Shown: positions 4,631 through 5,546 of the stretch, in pieces
Numbering within the stretch: the stretch's first letter is position 1
Layout: each line of letters starts with the position of its first letter
Assembly (NCBI GenBank): GCA_027005175.1
Contig: JALTMC010000320.1
Span: forward strand, 1 to 5,546
DNA: 5,546 nt
Source: Myxococcales bacterium
GTDB taxonomy: Bacteria > Myxococcota_C > UBA6777
Reading direction: 5' to 3'
Notes under the pieces: generated by a model
Told to the model about the DNA's origin: nothing
What the model saw: only the letters and a program-made list of their open reading frames with translations
Databases searched by the model: none
Translations under genes and position numbers: made by a program

Positions 4631-5546
4631 TCAGTCGTTGTTATGGTCGTCTTTGGCTATGTCTGTCAATTCTAAAATTGGCATGGCGGAGTGATGAGGG
4701 ACGGAAGTGCCGATTATTGCAGAGCTTTGGTGGGGGAAAGGAGACATTTGAGCTTGGACCTGCGCTTGAGCCTGAGGGTACAACGAAACAGGTACCCCTT
4801 CGTGAAGAGATTCTACAGAAGCGATTTGCACCTCCAATGTTGCTGCATTGGTGTCTTTGTATTCTACTCCAAGTTGTGGGATCGTCGGGGACTGTGGTCT
4901 GGGAGTTGCATTGTTTCGAAGGTCCTCACTGACTGCCTCTTTAAACAAAGAAGAGAGCCGTGGGCGAGGTGTCAAGTCCCGGGTGGGAAAGCCCCCTATC
5001 TGTCGCTCTGGGGTTGCGTAAGGATTGCTCGACTCGTTTCTTACGGACATTTGCCTCTCTGCCAATCCAGACCTTGGAGCTTGCGTATCCATCGTTGGAT
5101 GATCCTGCCTCTGTGTCTCAAGAGTAGGATGTGCTGGTCTTGCCATCTCCGTCGTTCGGTGACTCGGTGTTTGTGCTTGTATCTCGATGGTTTGATTGTT
5201 CGGTGTTTGCGCTTGTATCTCGATGGTTTGATTGTTCGGTGTTTGTGCTTGTATCTCGATGGTTTGATTGTTCGGTGTTTGTGCTTGTATCTCGATGGTT
5301 TGGTTGTTGTTGAGATGCTGTGATGTTTTTATTTTTCCCATGGCATCTTGGATGAGTAGGCCGAAGCTGCTGCTTCCTCCAAGCTCCTGGGAGCTGTCAG
5401 TCGGCATCCTTGCCGAAGCGATCAAAGAGTCAGAGGAACTCTCTTGCAAGCCGTTATAACTTGTGGATGAAACGATCGATGGCGTATTCCATGAGGAATC
5501 CCAGTCGGGATCACTGTTGGGAGAGAGGTCTGGATTTGTGGGGTGA
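4631..5546 (-). CDS. Low-complexity Ser/Thr/Gln/Pro-rich repeat protein, 5' end outside window
   Basis: The frame is open from the window edge (first whole codon 5545-5543) to TGA at 4633-4631, giving 304 visible residues. A TTG at 5449 could be mistaken for the start, but the 32 residues before it have the same Ser/Pro/Asn/Asp-rich make-up, so the gene most likely begins beyond 5546. Order: acidic Ser-rich stretch; a short helix-like segment (FGLLIQDAMGKI, about residues 61-72); four copies of NNQTIEIQAQTP (about 79-127), followed by degenerate variants to about 158; an Arg/Pro-rich part with a second helix-like segment (SSLFKEAVSEDL, about 198-209); a QAQAQVQAQ run near 258; and an acidic tail with PILELTDIAKDD. 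No membrane segment or cysteine is visible. It is probably a disordered scaffold or linker region of a larger protein. I do not recognise the family. Its Ser/Thr content and codirectional kinase make it a possible kinase substrate, which is inference. Confidence 0.75.
   Translation of the reverse strand, partial: HPTNPDLSPNSDPDWDSSWNTPSIVSSTSYNGLQESSSDSLIASARMPTDSSQELGGSSSFGLLIQDAMGKIKTSQHLNNNQTIEIQAQTPNNQTIEIQAQTPNNQTIEIQAQTPNNQTIEIQAQTPSHRTTEMARPAHPTLETQRQDHPTMDTQAPRSGLAERQMSVRNESSNPYATPERQIGGFPTRDLTPRPRLSSLFKEAVSEDLRNNATPRPQSPTIPQLGVEYKDTNAATLEVQIASVESLHEGVPVSLYPQAQAQVQAQMSPFPHQSSAIIGTSVPHHSAMPILELTDIAKDDHNND
5165..5308 (-). repeat. Four tandem 36-bp repeats within the low-complexity protein gene
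   Basis: Units lie at 5165-5200, 5201-5236, 5237-5272 and 5273-5308. Units 1 and 3 are identical; units 2 and 4 each differ by one base. Each unit encodes twelve residues, NNQTIEIQAQTP, and because 36 is a multiple of three, gain or loss of units keeps the frame. Near-identity including silent positions points to recent expansion or ongoing homogenisation, so copy number is likely to vary between strains. Confidence 0.95.

Noticed and set aside
4691-5323. A 210-codon + strand ORF with a repeated LYLDGLIVRCLC-like pattern
   Set aside because: It is the antisense shadow of the 36-bp repeats; any 36-bp tandem repeat without stops keeps frames open on both strands. The minus frame continues on both sides with consistent composition and ends just before the repeat leader.

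Overview
The window looks like chromosomal DNA from a regulation-rich bacterium of mid-range base composition. A eukaryotic-type Ser/Thr kinase fused to a formylglycine-generating-enzyme (FGE/SUMF1-like) domain, a long SBBP-type surface repeat protein and a low-complexity Ser/Thr/Gln/Pro-rich protein are typical of Myxococcota and related former Deltaproteobacteria. That placement is inference from gene content only; no ribosomal or other phylogenetic marker is present.

Layout: positions 1-636 (+ strand) hold the 3' end of a surface-type beta-repeat protein. Everything else is on the minus strand and is read from right to left: a low-complexity protein with four near-identical 36-bp tandem repeats (5546 to 4631, its start lies outside the window); a 39-codon small ORF (4515 to 4396); a membrane-anchored TlpA/ResA-like thioredoxin (4399 to 3812) whose start overlaps the small ORF stop as ATGA; a zinc-ribbon/Ser-Thr kinase/FGE-like protein (3707 to 1620); and a DHH-phosphoesterase-like protein (1500 to 652). 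The last gene ends tail-to-tail with the surface protein gene, with 15 bases between the stops. The tight, codirectional packing suggests one or two transcription units, but no promoter or classical terminator is evident.

The most unusual element is a ~105-bp repeat present twice in the same orientation (1496-1601 and 4511-4614, about 88% identical by hand alignment). Each copy fills nearly the whole gap between two genes: it begins 16-18 bases after the stop of the upstream gene and ends on the start codon of the next one, carrying that gene's Shine-Dalgarno sequence. It therefore looks like a reusable intercistronic leader or processing element rather than random intergenic DNA. The two copies bracket the small ORF, thioredoxin and kinase, which recombination between them could remove.

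How the genes work together is only partly inferable: the kinase is expected to phosphorylate cytoplasmic Ser/Thr targets, for which the codirectional low-complexity protein is a candidate; the TlpA-like protein should act on disulfides outside the membrane; the DHH-like protein may be a phosphoesterase but has an atypical motif order. No RNA gene, CRISPR array, insertion sequence or origin was recognised.
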